The notes under the pieces are model-generated. The model did no database searches. It had not been told where the DNA came from and saw only the letters and a program-made list of their open reading frames with translations. From contig CAZENR010000001.1 in NCBI GenBank assembly GCA_964513925.1, positions 88,103 through 152,102 on the forward strand: a stretch of 64,000 bases of DNA, given 5' to 3'. Position numbers and translations under genes: made by a program. The DNA comes from DAORHV01 sp964513925. GTDB lineage: Bacteria; Patescibacteriota; Gracilibacteria; Peribacterales; Peribacteraceae. Shown one piece after another: positions 43,233-51,624 of the stretch; within the stretch, counting starts at the first letter, position 1, and every line of letters starts with the position of its first letter.

Positions 43233-43991
43233 ATGAAACACGATTCGCAAACCTATTGCTTTGAAAAAGACGGCTATCGTTACGAAGTGCATCATCCGCA
43301 ACCGGAGCACGATCACGATGCCGAGCCGACTGAAACAATGCTCATGTCTTTGAATGGCGACGAGTACACACTCACATGTTCTCCGTATTGTTTGGATGCA
43401 GGTTTTCAGTGCCGCTTTTCCGTCGGCATGTCCGAGTGGGGATACATCATCAGCTCTCGTACTCGAGCTCAGTACCAGGCGCTCATGCCGGGGTTCGTCG
43501 TTGATCCGACAAAGCAGTGCATAGAAGTGGGATCTGGGCTTAGCGAGGCAATTGTTACCTGGGCGGATATGGCCGCCATGCAGTCAATCCCGGGGCCAAA
43601 GCCCATTGTCATCGATCCGGCAAACTTTTCACTCATGGCGCACATGCTCGAAGCGGCAATAGAGCTGGTTCCGCAAGAAGAGCACATGCATGCCGTTGAG
43701 CATGAGCTGAGTCAGCTGCACTATCGCTGCAGCACTATTTTGGATCCGGATCGCGTTGAACTTCTGCCGATGGAATTACAAATGGCGCATGGTACCCGCA
43801 CGGATTTGCAAGGAGTAGCCGATACGGTTGTAGATTGTTTTGCCGCGGCAACCTATGTAACGATCAGTTTCGTGAAGCCGAATGTAGAAAAGCAGCGTCA
43901 GCGTGCGCGCGAAAAGGTTCTTGCGCTGGAACGCTCGTTTCTCAAGCAAGATGGGGGACATTTTGTTGCAATACCCGCGCACCATTCGTAG
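43233..43991 (+). CDS. Methyltransferase-like protein, tandem paralogue 1
   Basis: 252 residues, soluble. Not a family I can name. The core has QCIEVGSGLSEAIVTWADMA, which looks like SAM-binding motif I, followed by PKPIVIDPANFSL, DPDRVELLPMEL and a late strand GVADTVVDCFAAATYV. The next gene has the same series, so both belong to one family of likely SAM-dependent enzymes. The N-terminal ~75 residues are His/Cys/Tyr-rich. The start is ATG 43233; a GTG two codons earlier is possible. Neither homologue shows the usual GxGxG completely, so catalysis is unproven. Confidence 0.7.
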   Translation: MKHDSQTYCFEKDGYRYEVHHPQPEHDHDAEPTETMLMSLNGDEYTLTCSPYCLDAGFQCRFSVGMSEWGYIISSRTRAQYQALMPGFVVDPTKQCIEVGSGLSEAIVTWADMAAMQSIPGPKPIVIDPANFSLMAHMLEAAIELVPQEEHMHAVEHELSQLHYRCSTILDPDRVELLPMELQMAHGTRTDLQGVADTVVDCFAAATYVTISFVKPNVEKQRQRAREKVLALERSFLKQDGGHFVAIPAHHS

Positions 43992-44008
43992 GGTCCTCAA
44001 AAATAGTA

Positions 44009-44037
44009 TTGCACAATATTTTATTAATTTGTAAAAT
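44009..44037 (+). promoter_or_regulatory. Promoter of the gene at 44044
   Basis: TTGCAC (44009-44014), 17-bp spacer, TAAAAT (44032-44037); the ATG follows after 6 nt, so the mRNA is leaderless. The flanks are AT-rich. Confidence 0.75.
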
Positions 44038-44043
44038 TCGTGC

Positions 44044-44781
44044 ATGCTAGAAACCACCCAGTACAACGGGCGGGAGTGCGAACTTTGGTATCGGGAGAAC
44101 GATGAGGCGTGCACACTCGCGACAGAACAAGATGACAAGCTGTATGTGCTTATCCTAGAGCCGCACAGCACAGATCCGGTGTTTCGCACTCGCGTGTCGC
44201 TTGGCGGGGTCGATCGCATCGATCCCATCCTGTCCGCTCGCAGCATTGCAGACTATCAGCGTCATTTTCCCGGATTTCAGCTTAAGCCACACAAGCAGTA
44301 CCTGGAAGTGGGTGCCGGCCTTGGTGAGCCGCTGGTCGCGCTTGCCAAACAGGCAGCCGCATCGAACGGGGCGATGCCAAAACCCACCGCCATCGATCCG
44401 GTGCCCTATGAACTTGTGCGCGATTTATTTGGGTGCATCGATGAGCGTTACGCTCACTTATCCGGCGTTCAGAAGTTGCTGCATGACATTCGCGAGCTGC
44501 GCAGTCGTTGCGATATCCTCCTCGACCCGTCCAAAGTGAACCTTGTCCGTTTACCGCTGGAAGAGGCTGTGCAGCAGCATCCGCAATTGCGAGGCAGCGC
44601 AGACGTCGTGGTGGATTTGTATGGTGCCGCAGGCCATGTAAAGCCGACCGGCACGCATGCGTTTTTTGAATCACGACGCGATGACCTCCTCAACAAATTC
44701 CGTGCGGTATTGGCGCAGGAGCGTTCGTTGCTGCGAGAGACTGAGGACGTAGAATTGTGGGTGTACAAACCCAGGTTCTAG
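44044..44781 (+). CDS. Methyltransferase-like protein, tandem paralogue 2
   Basis: 245 residues. QYLEVGAGLGEPLVALAKQA is a good SAM-binding motif I; PKPTAIDPVPYELV and GSADVVVDLYGAAGHV match the same places in the preceding gene. DILLDPSKVNLVRLPLEEA also has a counterpart there. Overall similarity is moderate, so the duplication is old. Substrate unknown. Its TAG interlocks with that of the converging NIF3-like gene in CTAG at 44778-44781. It has its own leaderless promoter, so the paralogues can be regulated separately. Confidence 0.75.
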   Translation: MLETTQYNGRECELWYRENDEACTLATEQDDKLYVLILEPHSTDPVFRTRVSLGGVDRIDPILSARSIADYQRHFPGFQLKPHKQYLEVGAGLGEPLVALAKQAAASNGAMPKPTAIDPVPYELVRDLFGCIDERYAHLSGVQKLLHDIRELRSRCDILLDPSKVNLVRLPLEEAVQQHPQLRGSADVVVDLYGAAGHVKPTGTHAFFESRRDDLLNKFRAVLAQERSLLRETEDVELWVYKPRF

Positions 44782-45752
44782 ATCATCGCTTTCTTGCGTT
44801 CCACGCGCACAAATCCCGATGCCTCGATGAAGTTCAGCTTCGGGTCCTTCTTCTTCAGCATATCCAGCAGCAGGTTGATGCCAATGGCGTCAGATGCCAT
44901 GTGGCTGCACTGGATGATGTTGATGTGGTGCTTCTTGGCTTCTTCCACAGCTTTTTCTCCGGCATGCATGGAAAGCACGGTGCCAACGCCTGCGCGGCTC
45001 TTTGCCTCGAAGAACTCCTCGGGGCCGTTGGTGCCTCCGGTGAATTCGGTGGCGCAAATTTTCCCCGGCCTGTTGCCGCGTCCGCCGCTGGCGATAATGG
45101 GCGGGTTGCCCTTCTTGGCGTAGTAGGCGTACTCCGGAATATCCATGATGGCGTTGAGAATTTCGCCCAGGTCGTCGTATTCAGCGTTGCAAATGTGCTT
45201 TTCCATGAATGCCCATACCAAGTTATCGGTAATGGTGTGGCAGCAGAATGCCGGAATATCCATCAGTTCGGCGGCCCGCTCGACACGGAACAGGTTGTCG
45301 GAGTGAATGGAGCGCCAAATGCGGTCCATGCGCGGGCGAAGCATTGCTTCGGAATGGTTTACCGGAACACCAACGCTGGCCAAGATATCTATCTGCAGCG
45401 GCATCACTTTTTCCAAATCCGCCAGCGCACGTCCTTCCGGATGATGGATGAACAGACCATCGATCTTGGTGCCTTTCTCGCGCAGACGATCTGCCAACAG
45501 GATTTCCGGCGTCTCGATATCAATGCCTACCATCAGCGTGCGAATTTCCGTCTCGGGCTTGCCGTACAGCACCCGACAATCGCTGTAGGGGTTCCACAGG
45601 CGCTCCTCGTCGAAGAGCTCTTTCTCCCTTCCTTTGGCTTCACTGAAGCGCTTCTGCTGCTTTTTCAACATCTTCTCAATGGCCTTGCGGCCACGGACGT
45701 CGTAATCGATACCAATGTCGACCGATGTGCGGAAGAGCGATCCAAGTTTCAT
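44778..45752 (-). CDS. NIF3-like (DUF34) family protein
   Basis: 324 residues. RTLMVGIDIETPEILLADRL, KIDGLFIHHPEGRAL and the late HINIIQCSHMASDAIGINLL recall the NIF3/DUF34 fold, in which the histidines bind two metals. The form here is longer than typical 250-residue NIF3, with an N-terminal charged helix (KAIEKMLKKQQKRFSEAKGR) and a middle insertion. The start at 45752 (MKLGSLF) is preferred over 45794. NIF3 proteins are widespread and their reaction is unsettled. Assignment is from motif memory, without a search. Confidence 0.7.
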   Translation of the reverse strand: MKLGSLFRTSVDIGIDYDVRGRKAIEKMLKKQQKRFSEAKGREKELFDEERLWNPYSDCRVLYGKPETEIRTLMVGIDIETPEILLADRLREKGTKIDGLFIHHPEGRALADLEKVMPLQIDILASVGVPVNHSEAMLRPRMDRIWRSIHSDNLFRVERAAELMDIPAFCCHTITDNLVWAFMEKHICNAEYDDLGEILNAIMDIPEYAYYAKKGNPPIIASGGRGNRPGKICATEFTGGTNGPEEFFEAKSRAGVGTVLSMHAGEKAVEEAKKHHINIIQCSHMASDAIGINLLLDMLKKKDPKLNFIEASGFVRVERKKAMI

Positions 45753-45810
45753 GAGTTGCGGGGAAGGAGTCGCATCAGAGCCTAGCGGCGCCACTGTGCA
45801 GGATCAACAC

Positions 45811-46788
45811 TCATGCCTTGCGCTTCAGCAGCCGCCATGGTGCGCGGATGACGTAGCGCAGCAGACCCATGAGCAAGATGGGGTAGTCTTTTGCAGTCAG
45901 CGCGGCGGTTTTCTTTCCGCCTCCGGCAACATGCTTGCGGTTGAGTAGGCGCAGGAGGAATTTATCGATCATCTGCTCCAGACTGTCGTTGCGTGCGCGT
46001 ATGGCAATTGCCCGTTCCTGGCCTTGCAGCATGCCAATAAGCCGCTGAAAACACCGGAACCTGTCGAACATGCCCTGGCCGGTACGCTCGTTGCGGGCGC
46101 TCGCTCCATCTGGGTGTACGCGGAACGAGCCCACATTCTCTCCGATACCATACCAATCGCCGGTGAGCAGCAGGCGCATCCAATACTCTACATCCAAAAA
46201 CTGCGGCATATCCTCGGCGAACGGCCCGGCTTGTTCCATGTTTGTCCGGCGCATGAGCACGAAACTCGGTTCGCCGATGAGGTTTGGCGCAAGGCCCTGG
46301 CGAATCCAGTGCAACAAGAATTCCTTGCCTCCTCTGCGGCCCGTAAACAGCTGGTCGCGCATCTGTTTTATTTCTCCGTAGCGTCCGCCAATGTCATTGC
46401 CGTCATCGTCGCGGTAGTAGTGGTTGGCGGCGCAAAAGGCCAAGCCCGCATCGCTTTGCAGCGCCTCCATGCTTTTTTGCAGGTATTCCGGCTCCCAGAG
46501 ATCGTCTTGGAACAGGTATTGCACGTACGGGGCTTTGCCGTGCTTGGCGCAGGCGTTCCAATTGCCGCCAATGCCGCGCCGCTGGCCGGACTGCTTGAAG
46601 ACGATGCGCGGGTCGCTCAAGTACGGCCCGACAATTTCGCGCACGTTGGTTTTTGGCGAAGCGTCGTCGTGGATCAAGACCGTCCAGTCGCAGAATGTTT
46701 GGGATTTAATACATTCCAAGGCCTTGCGCAAATGATCGGGCTTCGGTTCGTAGGTTGGCACGTAAATGTTGATAGTCGCGTTGTTCAT
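45811..46788 (-). CDS. GT2 glycosyltransferase
   Basis: 325 residues. INIYVPTYEPKPDHLRKALE, TVLIHDDASPKTN and the metal motif VQYLFQDDLWEPEYL define a GT-A family 2 enzyme. WMRLLLTGDWYGIGENVGSFR is the usual acceptor-side segment. It probably adds a sugar in the cytoplasm to the surface polysaccharide. TACACT at 46798-46803 is 9 nt before the ATG. It diverges from trmD, and the two promoters lie side by side. Confidence 0.9.
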   Translation of the reverse strand: MNNATINIYVPTYEPKPDHLRKALECIKSQTFCDWTVLIHDDASPKTNVREIVGPYLSDPRIVFKQSGQRRGIGGNWNACAKHGKAPYVQYLFQDDLWEPEYLQKSMEALQSDAGLAFCAANHYYRDDDGNDIGGRYGEIKQMRDQLFTGRRGGKEFLLHWIRQGLAPNLIGEPSFVLMRRTNMEQAGPFAEDMPQFLDVEYWMRLLLTGDWYGIGENVGSFRVHPDGASARNERTGQGMFDRFRCFQRLIGMLQGQERAIAIRARNDSLEQMIDKFLLRLLNRKHVAGGGKKTAALTAKDYPILLMGLLRYVIRAPWRLLKRKA

Positions 46789-46797
46789 GGGGACTTG

Positions 46798-46816
46798 AGT
46801 GTACTCCCGCTATACT
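46798..46816. promoter_or_regulatory. Divergent -10 boxes of the GT2 gene and trmD
   Basis: Minus strand TACACT at 46798-46803 and plus strand TATACT at 46811-46816, each 9 nt before its ATG; only 37 nt separate the two starts. Confidence 0.55.
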
Positions 46817-46825
46817 GGCATCGCC

Positions 46826-47515
46826 ATGCGCATTGATGTGCTCACCCTCTTTCCGGAAATGTTCGAAGGTCCGTTGACCGAGAGCATTCTCAAACGCGGC
46901 ATAGAAGCCGGAAAACTCGATATTCGCTTGCACGATATCCGCAAGTTTGCCACGAACAAACACCGCCAAGTCGACGATAAACCGTATGGCGGGGGAGCGG
47001 GCATGCTTATGGCCTGCGCACCCCTAGTAGCGGCCATTGAAGCCGTGACAAACGATGGAGCCCAAGGAATCCAGCGAGTCCCGGGAGTCCCTGTCAAAGG
47101 GGCGCCGTGGCGTATCTACCTTTCTCCTCGCGGCAAGCGATTGAAGCAAGTAGCCGTGGAGCGCTTTGCAAAGAAGTGCGATTGGCTGCTGTTGGTATGC
47201 GGTCATTACGAGGGAATAGACCAGCGCGTCATAGATGGCTGGATAGATGAGGAGCTCAGTATTGGCGACTACGTCCTTACAGGCGGCGAACTTCCTGCCA
47301 TGGTGCTCATCGATGCCGTTGCACGACATGTTCCCGGCGTTCTGGGAAAACACGAGTCTGCCGCTGAAGAGAGTTTTTCCAAGGCATTGAAGCGCAAGAA
47401 GGAATATCCGCATTACACTCGCCCAGAAGAGTTCCGAGGCATGCGCGTGCCAGATGTCTTGCTTTCCGGGAATCACGCCAACATTGCCGAGTGGCGCAGG
47501 CAGCAAGCAAGGTGA
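46826..47515 (+). CDS. trmD: tRNA (guanine-N1-)-methyltransferase
   Basis: 229 residues. MRIDVLTLFPEMFEGPL, DDKPYGGGAGMLM, CGHYEGIDQRVID and EELSIGDYVLTGGELPAMV are the TrmD knot motifs. It methylates G37 of tRNAs to keep the reading frame, using SAM. HYTRPEEFRGMRVPDVLLSG and HANIAEWRR complete the C-terminal domain. The start at 46826 follows TATACT by 9 nt; a longer frame from 46799 would enter the promoter. Confidence 0.97.
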   Translation: MRIDVLTLFPEMFEGPLTESILKRGIEAGKLDIRLHDIRKFATNKHRQVDDKPYGGGAGMLMACAPLVAAIEAVTNDGAQGIQRVPGVPVKGAPWRIYLSPRGKRLKQVAVERFAKKCDWLLLVCGHYEGIDQRVIDGWIDEELSIGDYVLTGGELPAMVLIDAVARHVPGVLGKHESAAEESFSKALKRKKEYPHYTRPEEFRGMRVPDVLLSGNHANIAEWRRQQAR

Positions 47516-47518
47516 GTG

Positions 47519-47547
47519 TTGACTGAATTGAAATAAAATTGCAAAAT
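47519..47547 (+). promoter_or_regulatory. Promoter of the gene at 47557
   Basis: TTGACT (47519-47524), 17-bp spacer, CAAAAT (47542-47547), with ATG 9 nt on. It sits directly after the trmD stop. Confidence 0.65.
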
Positions 47548-47556
47548 ATCTTTTAC

Positions 47557-48123
47557 ATGCCTCCAAAGAAGCCAAAGCCACTTAACATCGGAGATATTCT
47601 CGCAGCACAACTGGAAGATCCGGCGTTGTGTGCAAGAGCGAATGCCGAATTTCAAAAGCATGTGATTGGCCTGCGTGCAAATTTCCAGCAGCCACAAGAC
47701 GCAGTGTCGCGCATTCTTTCGCGCACGCTGGAAGAAATTTCGTGGTTTCAACAGCTGCCCTTCGTTATCGATATGCTGGAGCCGAAAACTGGCGACAGAA
47801 AGGAGACCTGGGATGAAAGTCTTGCACGCGTAAATGGTGCCATCGATCGGCTCGAAAATGCCCAGGTGGAAGAGTTGCGCGAGCGCGTCCGAAGAGCCAT
47901 TCGCGAAAAGCTTGTAGATAAACTGCGCGTGGCAATTCCCAAATACATTGCCAACCCATTTTTGCTTACCACACAGGTGCGCTTTTCCGATGTTCCCGAT
48001 CCTCCGGCTTCGGGCAGCCCAGTGCGCAGCCAACTGCGAACATTTGTGGAACACGGTTATCAGCCTAGGCCCATAGACAGGCGTACGGGCCAGAGCATGG
48101 GAGGCAAAACCGACGAGGAGTAA
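47557..48123 (+). CDS. Hypothetical protein
   Basis: 188 residues, soluble. Not recognised. A basic, Pro-rich N-terminus (MPPKKPKPLNIGD) is followed by largely helical sequence, including VEELRERVRRAIREKLVDKL, and a polar C-terminal tail. The start at 47557 is set by a clear promoter 9 nt upstream; an ATG 18 nt earlier lies inside the -10 box. The YggU gene follows after 16 nt, but with its own -10. Confidence 0.72.
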   Translation: MPPKKPKPLNIGDILAAQLEDPALCARANAEFQKHVIGLRANFQQPQDAVSRILSRTLEEISWFQQLPFVIDMLEPKTGDRKETWDESLARVNGAIDRLENAQVEELRERVRRAIREKLVDKLRVAIPKYIANPFLLTTQVRFSDVPDPPASGSPVRSQLRTFVEHGYQPRPIDRRTGQSMGGKTDEE

Positions 48124-48127
48124 CTGC

Positions 48128-48133
48128 TATGCT
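48128..48133 (+). promoter_or_regulatory. -10 box of the YggU gene
   Basis: TATGCT, 6 nt before the ATG at 48140; leaderless geometry. Confidence 0.5.
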
Positions 48134-48139
48134 GCCGCC

Positions 48140-48406
48140 ATGCTATCGCTGCTCCGTAATTCGCTGCATGAAGCCGGCTCCGTAGAGTTCGACGTAAAGG
48201 TGCGCCCGGGGGCTTCCAGAACTGTCGCCAAGGACATGTTGGATAACGGAGTCTACAAAATCGATGTCGCCGCCGCGCCGGAAGACGGCAAGGCGAACGT
48301 GGAGCTGGTTTCATTTTTGGCAAAAGAGCTTCGCGTGCCACGCATGCATATCGAGCTGCTATCCGGCCACACGTCACCGCTCAAGCGCATCAGGGCTTTT
48401 CTCTGA
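48140..48406 (+). CDS. YggU/DUF167 family protein
   Basis: 88 residues. EFDVKVRPGASRTVAKD, VYKIDVAAAPEDGKANVELVSFLA and IELLSGHTSPLKRIR match the small DUF167 family (YggU) in full. The family is widespread, with no settled function; its genes are often near cell-division or translation genes. It converges on the Xer recombinase gene with a 4-nt gap. Confidence 0.92.
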   Translation: MLSLLRNSLHEAGSVEFDVKVRPGASRTVAKDMLDNGVYKIDVAAAPEDGKANVELVSFLAKELRVPRMHIELLSGHTSPLKRIRAFL

Positions 48407-48410
48407 TTCT

Positions 48411-49325
48411 CTATCTATGGTACTGCTGGTGGATTTCCTTCAGCCGCTTATTCGTTAAGTGTGTGTAAATTTGGGTGGTGGTAATACTGGAGTGCCCGAG
48501 CATTTCCTGCACAGAGCGAATATCGGCTCCATTGCGTAGCAGCTCGGTGGCAAACGTATGACGCAGCGTGTGTGGAGTCACTTTCTTTAAAATGCCGGCC
48601 TTGATGGTCAGCAGCCGTACCACGCGTTCAATAGCTTGCGGCTGCAACCTGCGTGCGCCGTCGTCCGCAATGTCGCCTTTGGAACGGTTGGAGTTGCTCA
48701 CGAACATGGGCTTCCAGTTGTCTGTGCGCGAATCCAGGTAGCGCTGCACATGTTCTACCGCTTCCACCGACAGAAACACGATGCGTGCCTTGCGCCCTTT
48801 GCCCACCACTCTAAATTCCCGCTTGTCCAAGTTCACGTCGTCGCGGTTTAAATTGGAAATCTCGCTCACGCGCAGTCCCGTGGAATACAGCATGTGCAGC
48901 AGTGCCAAGTCTCGCAGTCCGTTTCTGCCGGTGGGGTCTACGGCTGCAAATATCTCCTGCAATTCTTCGCGGCTGAGTACGTCAACCTGGCGCCCCGGAA
49001 CCTTTGGCAGCTCCACCTTTTCCGCCGATAGCGTTGCGACGTCGTTCTTCGCCAGGTGCTTTAGCAATGAGCGCAGTGCTATCAGGTGATATTGCTGGGT
49101 TTTAATGTTCAGTGGTACGCCTTGGCCCGGTTGCTCCATGCGGTGCAAATGCAGTCGGTAATCGCGAATCATGTCTGCGCTGATCTTTTTTACATCCAGC
49201 GTCGGCGTTGCAAACTGCTCGAAGCGGCGTAGGTAATGACGGTAGTTTTCCAGCGTTTTCCTGCTTTGGTATTTACCCACTTCACAGTGGGTAAGAAAGT
49301 CGTAGATGGCGTCCTTCAGCTGCAT
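48411..49325 (-). CDS. xerC: Tyrosine site-specific recombinase (XerC/XerD-like)
   Basis: 304 residues, the normal Xer length. An N-terminal SAM-like core-binding domain (1-95) is followed by the catalytic domain with R152 (STGLRVSE), K176, H252 and R255 (HTLRHTF), H278 (LGHSS) and Y287 (IYTHL). All six active-site residues are present. It resolves chromosome dimers at dif. Whether it is XerC or XerD, or a single Xer, cannot be told. The start at 49325 is fixed by TACAGT exactly 6 nt upstream; the much longer in-frame extension overlaps the divergent gene. Confidence 0.93.
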   Translation of the reverse strand: MQLKDAIYDFLTHCEVGKYQSRKTLENYRHYLRRFEQFATPTLDVKKISADMIRDYRLHLHRMEQPGQGVPLNIKTQQYHLIALRSLLKHLAKNDVATLSAEKVELPKVPGRQVDVLSREELQEIFAAVDPTGRNGLRDLALLHMLYSTGLRVSEISNLNRDDVNLDKREFRVVGKGRKARIVFLSVEAVEHVQRYLDSRTDNWKPMFVSNSNRSKGDIADDGARRLQPQAIERVVRLLTIKAGILKKVTPHTLRHTFATELLRNGADIRSVQEMLGHSSITTTQIYTHLTNKRLKEIHQQYHR

Positions 49326-49331
49326 TGTCGT

Positions 49332-49341
49332 ACTGTAGAAT
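49332..49341. promoter_or_regulatory. Interlocked bidirectional leaderless promoter
   Basis: Minus-strand -10 TACAGT (49332-49337) and plus-strand -10 TAGAAT (49336-49341) share two base pairs. Each is 6 nt from its start codon (49325 and 49348). Confidence 0.65.
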
Positions 49342-49347
49342 ACACCT

Positions 49348-49974
49348 ATGGCCCAATCTAACGCACAGGTTTGGCGCAACAAATGGGCTGGCCGCCGCGA
49401 GCCAGTCAATGCATTCATACAGAGTGTTGTGCGTAGACTGGGGCCTGGCCGGGGGCGGACTCTCTTGGATCTTGGATGCGGCATGGGCAAAGATAGCATG
49501 TACGCCTCCCGTCGTGGGTTTCGTGTGACTGCTGTTGATTTTTCACCAAGTGGCATCGAGGCCTTGCAGAATGCTGCAAAGCAGAGAACTCTGAAGAATA
49601 TTGTCCCGCTCTTGCACGACATTGCTCGGCCATTGCCATTTTCCAATGCCACATTTGATGTGGTGTATGCACACCTTTCCATTCATTACTTCGACGACAG
49701 AACGACTCGCGCTGTTATCACAGAAGTACATCGGGTGTTGCAACCCGGAGGATTCTTTTTCGTGAAGTGTAAATCCATCAAAGATCCGCTGTATGGAAAA
49801 GGGGAATGCCTCGGTCCGGACATCTACCGATCTGATCACACGCGCCATTTCTTTAGCCGTGAATATCTACGTTCGCTTTTGGACGAATTTGCAATTCTCG
49901 ATTTGCGCTCCACAAGCTCTACGTATCATGGAAAGAGCTCGGCATTTGTGCAGGCAGTTGCAAACAAGGCCTAA
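49348..49974 (+). CDS. Class I SAM-dependent methyltransferase
   Basis: 208 residues. TLLDLGCGMGKDSMYASRRG is motif I, with VTAVDFSPSGIEAL (motif II) and FDVVYAHLSIHYFDD (motif IV). The pattern is close to TehB/Methyltransf_11/25 small-molecule methyltransferases. Substrate unknown. The ATG at 49348 lies 22 nt from the divergent recombinase start. Its TAA interlocks with the mutM TAG in CTAA at 49971-49974. Confidence 0.9.
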   Translation: MAQSNAQVWRNKWAGRREPVNAFIQSVVRRLGPGRGRTLLDLGCGMGKDSMYASRRGFRVTAVDFSPSGIEALQNAAKQRTLKNIVPLLHDIARPLPFSNATFDVVYAHLSIHYFDDRTTRAVITEVHRVLQPGGFFFVKCKSIKDPLYGKGECLGPDIYRSDHTRHFFSREYLRSLLDEFAILDLRSTSSTYHGKSSAFVQAVANKA

Positions 49975-50786
49975 TGTTGGCACTTGGGGCACCACACTGT
50001 CGTGCGCTGTTTTTGCACGCAGGACCGTAGTGTTGTCTTGCATTTGCGGCAGCGTTCTCCGCCGCGTCCATACACCCACAAATCGTCTATGGTCTGGCCT
50101 GGCTTCCCAAACAAGTCCGAGAAATCGCTGATGCTGGTTCCCATGTTTTGTAATCCCGTGAGCAGTGCCGTACGCATGCCTTGGTAGACAGCTTTTTGCT
50201 CATGTTTCGTTAGTGATTTTACCGTTCGTCGCGGGTCTACCGAAGCATAGAAACAGGCTTCCTGGGCGTAAATGTTGCCCACACCGGCTACGAACCCCTG
50301 GTCCATGAGGAGTTCTTTTACCTGGCGCTTTGGTCGTGCTGTCAGTCTTTGGCGAAATGTATCGAAATCAATATCCAGTGCGTCCGGCCCCAGCGCTTGT
50401 ATGGATGGCTGGTTCCATGCGAGCGCTGTCGGCATGACAGCCATGCGCCCCAGCGTGCGCGGATCGTTGAAGACAATCACCGTCTCGTCTTGCATCTGCA
50501 ACAAAATGCGCTCGTACTGCAAAGGAGTTTCATGCGTTTTGCGTATGGCAAGGCGTCCGCTCATTTTCAAATGAATGATCATGGTGTCGCCTCCTTGTAA
50601 CTCGGCCAGTATGTATTTGCCTCGCCTGCGCACTTGTATCACTCGCTTGCCTTGCAGCGCGCTGCGCAACGCTCCAGGATCGCCCACCATATTCGGACGC
50701 AGTACCGCTACATCTACAATCACCTTGCCCACGAGATACGGGGCAATGGACCGAACGGTGGTTTCTACTTCTGGCAATTCTGGCAT
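49971..50786 (-). CDS. mutM: Formamidopyrimidine-DNA glycosylase
   Basis: 271 residues, normal length. PELPEVETTVRSIAPYLVGK carries Pro2, the Schiff-base nucleophile, and Glu3. GRRGKYIL, IHLKMSGRL and a C-terminal zinc finger with C246, C249, C266 and C269 complete the Fpg family. It removes 8-oxoguanine and related lesions. It begins 4 nt after the DsbA-like gene on the same strand, so the two probably share a transcript. A four-cysteine finger separates it from zincless homologues. Confidence 0.97.
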   Translation of the reverse strand: MPELPEVETTVRSIAPYLVGKVIVDVAVLRPNMVGDPGALRSALQGKRVIQVRRRGKYILAELQGGDTMIIHLKMSGRLAIRKTHETPLQYERILLQMQDETVIVFNDPRTLGRMAVMPTALAWNQPSIQALGPDALDIDFDTFRQRLTARPKRQVKELLMDQGFVAGVGNIYAQEACFYASVDPRRTVKSLTKHEQKAVYQGMRTALLTGLQNMGTSISDFSDLFGKPGQTIDDLWVYGRGGERCRKCKTTLRSCVQKQRTTVWCPKCQH

Positions 50787-50790
50787 GTGC

Positions 50791-51561
50791 TTACCGGATT
50801 GCAGCCTCTATGGTGCGTTGCAACTCGTCCCGACTGAGCAGTCCCTGCCAGGATTGCCCTCCGATCACGAACGTCGGTACACGTTTGATGTCTGGATATG
50901 GACTATCGGGTGCCCCCATCATTGCCACGCGGCCGTCTTCTGCCTGCATGCATGCGGAGAACATCTTGGCATTCAATTTCAATTCCTTGGCTCCGACGAG
51001 AATGTCTTTGTCGCTTTGCGGAATAGTGTCTAGCAGGTATGTATCCATGTCATGAAACCTGCCTTGCTCGCCGGCGCACAGGGCGGCGCGAGCCATGCGC
51101 TTGCCGGCTTCGGTCACTGCTAGGAACCTGCGTTCAAGGGTGATGTTCCCCGATGCCACGTATTGCTCGTTGATCCAATGTTCCTCTTCCAGCAGATGCT
51201 GTCGGCAGTAGTCGCAGTCGTAATCCAGGTATTCCACCAGCATCGGCTTGCTCTCGTTTGGTTCTCCGAACACAACCGTTCCCTCGGGCGTCACGGAACC
51301 GGTCAATGCGCGAAACCCCTGCTGCGTTGCGGGTACTTCCAGGCTGTCTGTAGTCGTGGCCGGCGGATCTGCGACTACTTCTTCGGAAGCTGCCGCGCTG
51401 GATTCCGCACTCGAGGCCGCTGACGAATACTCCACTTCCGATCGGGAAGATGCAGCGCCTGTATCCGACGTTTGCGGTGCGGGGCCGGTTTGCACCGCGC
51501 AGGCTGCCAGCAAAACGCAGGCAATAACGGCGGTGCGGCCAAGAATGATGAAGCGTGACAT
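50791..51561 (-). CDS. DsbA-like thioredoxin-fold lipoprotein
   Basis: 256 residues. A lipoprotein signal ends with lipobox LAAC (Cys21). A 55-residue Ser/Ala/Thr-rich linker follows, then a DsbA-like domain with the redox motif C116-DY-C119 (YLDYDCDYCRQHL), RRFLAVT, and the cis-proline region KRVPTFVIGGQSW. It is likely a membrane-anchored thiol oxidase or isomerase outside the cytoplasm. The start at 51561 is given by the signal sequence. TACACT lies 10 nt upstream. It is followed by mutM. Confidence 0.9.
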   Translation of the reverse strand: MSRFIILGRTAVIACVLLAACAVQTGPAPQTSDTGAASSRSEVEYSSAASSAESSAAASEEVVADPPATTTDSLEVPATQQGFRALTGSVTPEGTVVFGEPNESKPMLVEYLDYDCDYCRQHLLEEEHWINEQYVASGNITLERRFLAVTEAGKRMARAALCAGEQGRFHDMDTYLLDTIPQSDKDILVGAKELKLNAKMFSACMQAEDGRVAMMGAPDSPYPDIKRVPTFVIGGQSWQGLLSRDELQRTIEAAIR

Positions 51562-51611
51562 ACCGCGGGAGAGTGTAGGGAGCAGCGATTGCGCGCGCCA
51601 GCGTTTCCTCG

Positions 51612-51617
51612 GATACT
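51612..51617 (+). promoter_or_regulatory. -10 box of the WecG-like gene
   Basis: GATACT, 7 nt before GTG 51625; it supports that start over TTG 51589. Confidence 0.45.
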
Positions 51618-51624
51618 GCTGGTC

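Noticed and set aside
48411..49325. Xer-type recombinase as an integrase of a mobile element
   Set aside because: It is 304 residues with the Xer layout, has no adjacent attachment repeats or cargo, and its neighbours are housekeeping genes.
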